NCBI GenBank assembly: GCA_943324575.2
Contig: CALPMD020000094.1
Coordinates: 1 to 5,828 of the forward strand
Source: Akkermansia muciniphila
GTDB lineage: Bacteria; Verrucomicrobiota; Verrucomicrobiia; Verrucomicrobiales; Akkermansiaceae
Length of the DNA: 5,828 nucleotides
Direction of reading: 5' to 3'
In this document: one piece after another, positions 4,996-5,828 of the stretch
Position numbering within the stretch: the stretch's first letter is position 1
Layout: each line of letters opens with the position of its first letter
Notes under the pieces: model-generated
The model's input: only the letters and a program-made list of their open reading frames with translations
Database searches by the model: none
What the model was told of the DNA's origin: nothing
Position numbers and translations under genes: made by a program

Positions 4996-5828
4996 ATGTC
5001 CGACATTTTTAACGAGCCCCACGCGGAAAATCCGATCATTCGTACCCTGATTGAACAACTACGCCGCCATCCTAAGCGGGTTGTTTTCACCGAGGGTGAG
5101 GATCTACGCGTACTTCAAGCGGCGGCCCGCCTGGTTGGGTTGGGCGCAGTGGCGCCGATCTTGTTGGGGAATCGCGAGCGCATTCGCGCCATGGCTGCTG
5201 AAAATGGTATTAGCCTGCAATTTATCCACGTCATTGACCCGCCACAAGCCTCGGACTTCAAGCTGTTCTGCCAGCGGGTTGAAAATATGGCGCGATATCG
5301 CAACCTGCCGATTGGTGATCCAACTGAGTTGGTCGCTCGTCCGCACTACTTCGGTGCACTGATGATTCAATATGGTCAGGCAGACGCGATCGTGGGTGGT
5401 AATCAGGCGCTGCCTGCGGCGTATTTCCGCGCCTTGCTGAACACGATCAAGCCCTTGCCAAATGTGCCGAAAATTTTCGGTGTGATGATGGTGACGGGAT
5501 CGCATCTCAAGCACGTTGGTGGCGATGGGGTTCTGTTTTTTGCAGACACGGGGTTGAACCCGAATCCCAGTGTGTCTGAACTCTCAACGATCGCGATTGA
5601 AACGGGGAAGCTGGCACGCCATTTCCTCGGCCGTAAGGCCTACGTGGCCATGCTCAGTCACTCGACCAAGGGCTCTGCGGGGACTGCGGATGCCCGCCGA
5701 GTGGCAGCGGCAGCGGCTCTGGCGCAGGGTGAAGTGATCAAGCAATTCCTAGACATCAGTGTCGAAGGCGAGTTGCAGGCCGATGTGGCGCTCGACCCCG
5801 CAGCCGCCGAAGTGAAAATGCCCGCACC
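4996..5828 (+). CDS. pta: Phosphate acetyltransferase (partial, 3' end beyond window)
   Basis: The frame is open from ATG 4996 to the window end: 277 codons plus two bases, out of roughly 330-350 expected for a stand-alone Pta. The enzyme interconverts acetyl-CoA plus phosphate with acetyl phosphate plus CoA in the cytoplasm. Family motifs in order are F-T-E-G-E-D (31-36), P-I-L-L-G-N (54-59), G-Q-A-D-A-I-V-G-G-N (127-136), F-F-A-D-T-G-L-N-P (181-189), A-M-L-S-H-S-T-K-G-S-A (218-228) and V-E-G-E-L-Q-A-D-V-A-L (256-266). There is no malic-enzyme or DRTGG domain in front. The catalytic Ser-Arg of the C-terminal D-L-S-R-G motif lies beyond the window and cannot be checked. Where Bacillus-type enzymes read V-S-G-A-x-H-S-T, this one has V-G-G-N-Q-A-L-P (133-140), and about six extra residues precede F-F-A-D, so another acyl group is possible. 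No Shine-Dalgarno sequence precedes the ATG. No acetate kinase gene is visible. Confidence 0.9.
   Translation, partial: MSDIFNEPHAENPIIRTLIEQLRRHPKRVVFTEGEDLRVLQAAARLVGLGAVAPILLGNRERIRAMAAENGISLQFIHVIDPPQASDFKLFCQRVENMARYRNLPIGDPTELVARPHYFGALMIQYGQADAIVGGNQALPAAYFRALLNTIKPLPNVPKIFGVMMVTGSHLKHVGGDGVLFFADTGLNPNPSVSELSTIAIETGKLARHFLGRKAYVAMLSHSTKGSAGTADARRVAAAAALAQGEVIKQFLDISVEGELQADVALDPAAAEVKMPA

Overview
The window is a piece of a moderately GC-rich bacterial chromosome. The best guess at the source is a member of the Verrucomicrobia (PVC group). This rests on the style of the proteins: a split ResB/CcsA pair whose CcsA carries a very large extracytoplasmic insert, next to a small lipoprotein with an N-A-N-R-W-x-R-Q-F-G core that I associate with planctomycete and verrucomicrobial genomes. 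No rRNA or marker gene is present, so this is an inference. No mobile element, CRISPR array, tRNA or rRNA is visible.

Layout. Bases 1-55 may hold the last codons of an upstream gene. They are followed at once by a strong 13-bp hairpin (56-93) that looks like a transcription terminator. Bases 94-265 are a leader with a weak promoter candidate. A three-gene unit then runs on the + strand: a predicted lipoprotein of unknown function (266-853), resB/ccs1 (895-2127) and ccsA/resC (2120-4102). The last two overlap by 8 bases. Tail to tail with ccsA, on the - strand, lies a PHP-family histidinol-phosphatase-like gene (4112-4912). It is divergent from a phosphate acetyltransferase gene, pta (4996 onward), which is cut by the window end. 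The 83-base divergent spacer holds a dyad over a weak promoter candidate.

How they work together. ResB and CcsA form the System II cytochrome c synthase, which carries heme across the cytoplasmic membrane and attaches it to CXXCH motifs of apocytochromes. The thiol-reducing partners CcdA and ResA are not in the window. The lipoprotein has no cysteine besides the predicted lipidation site and one in its signal peptide, so it cannot fill that role. Its position makes it a candidate accessory factor. The PHP enzyme (metal-dependent phosphoesterase, probably histidine synthesis) and Pta (acetyl-CoA/acetyl phosphate exchange) look like ordinary metabolic neighbours with no clear link to cytochrome maturation.

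The most interesting points are a run of seven A at the resB-ccsA junction, where loss of one A would fuse the two proteins in frame into a CcsBA-like polypeptide; the lipoprotein; the enlarged CcsA domain; and unusual residues at a normally conserved site of Pta. Nothing in the window clearly amounts to a wholly new system.
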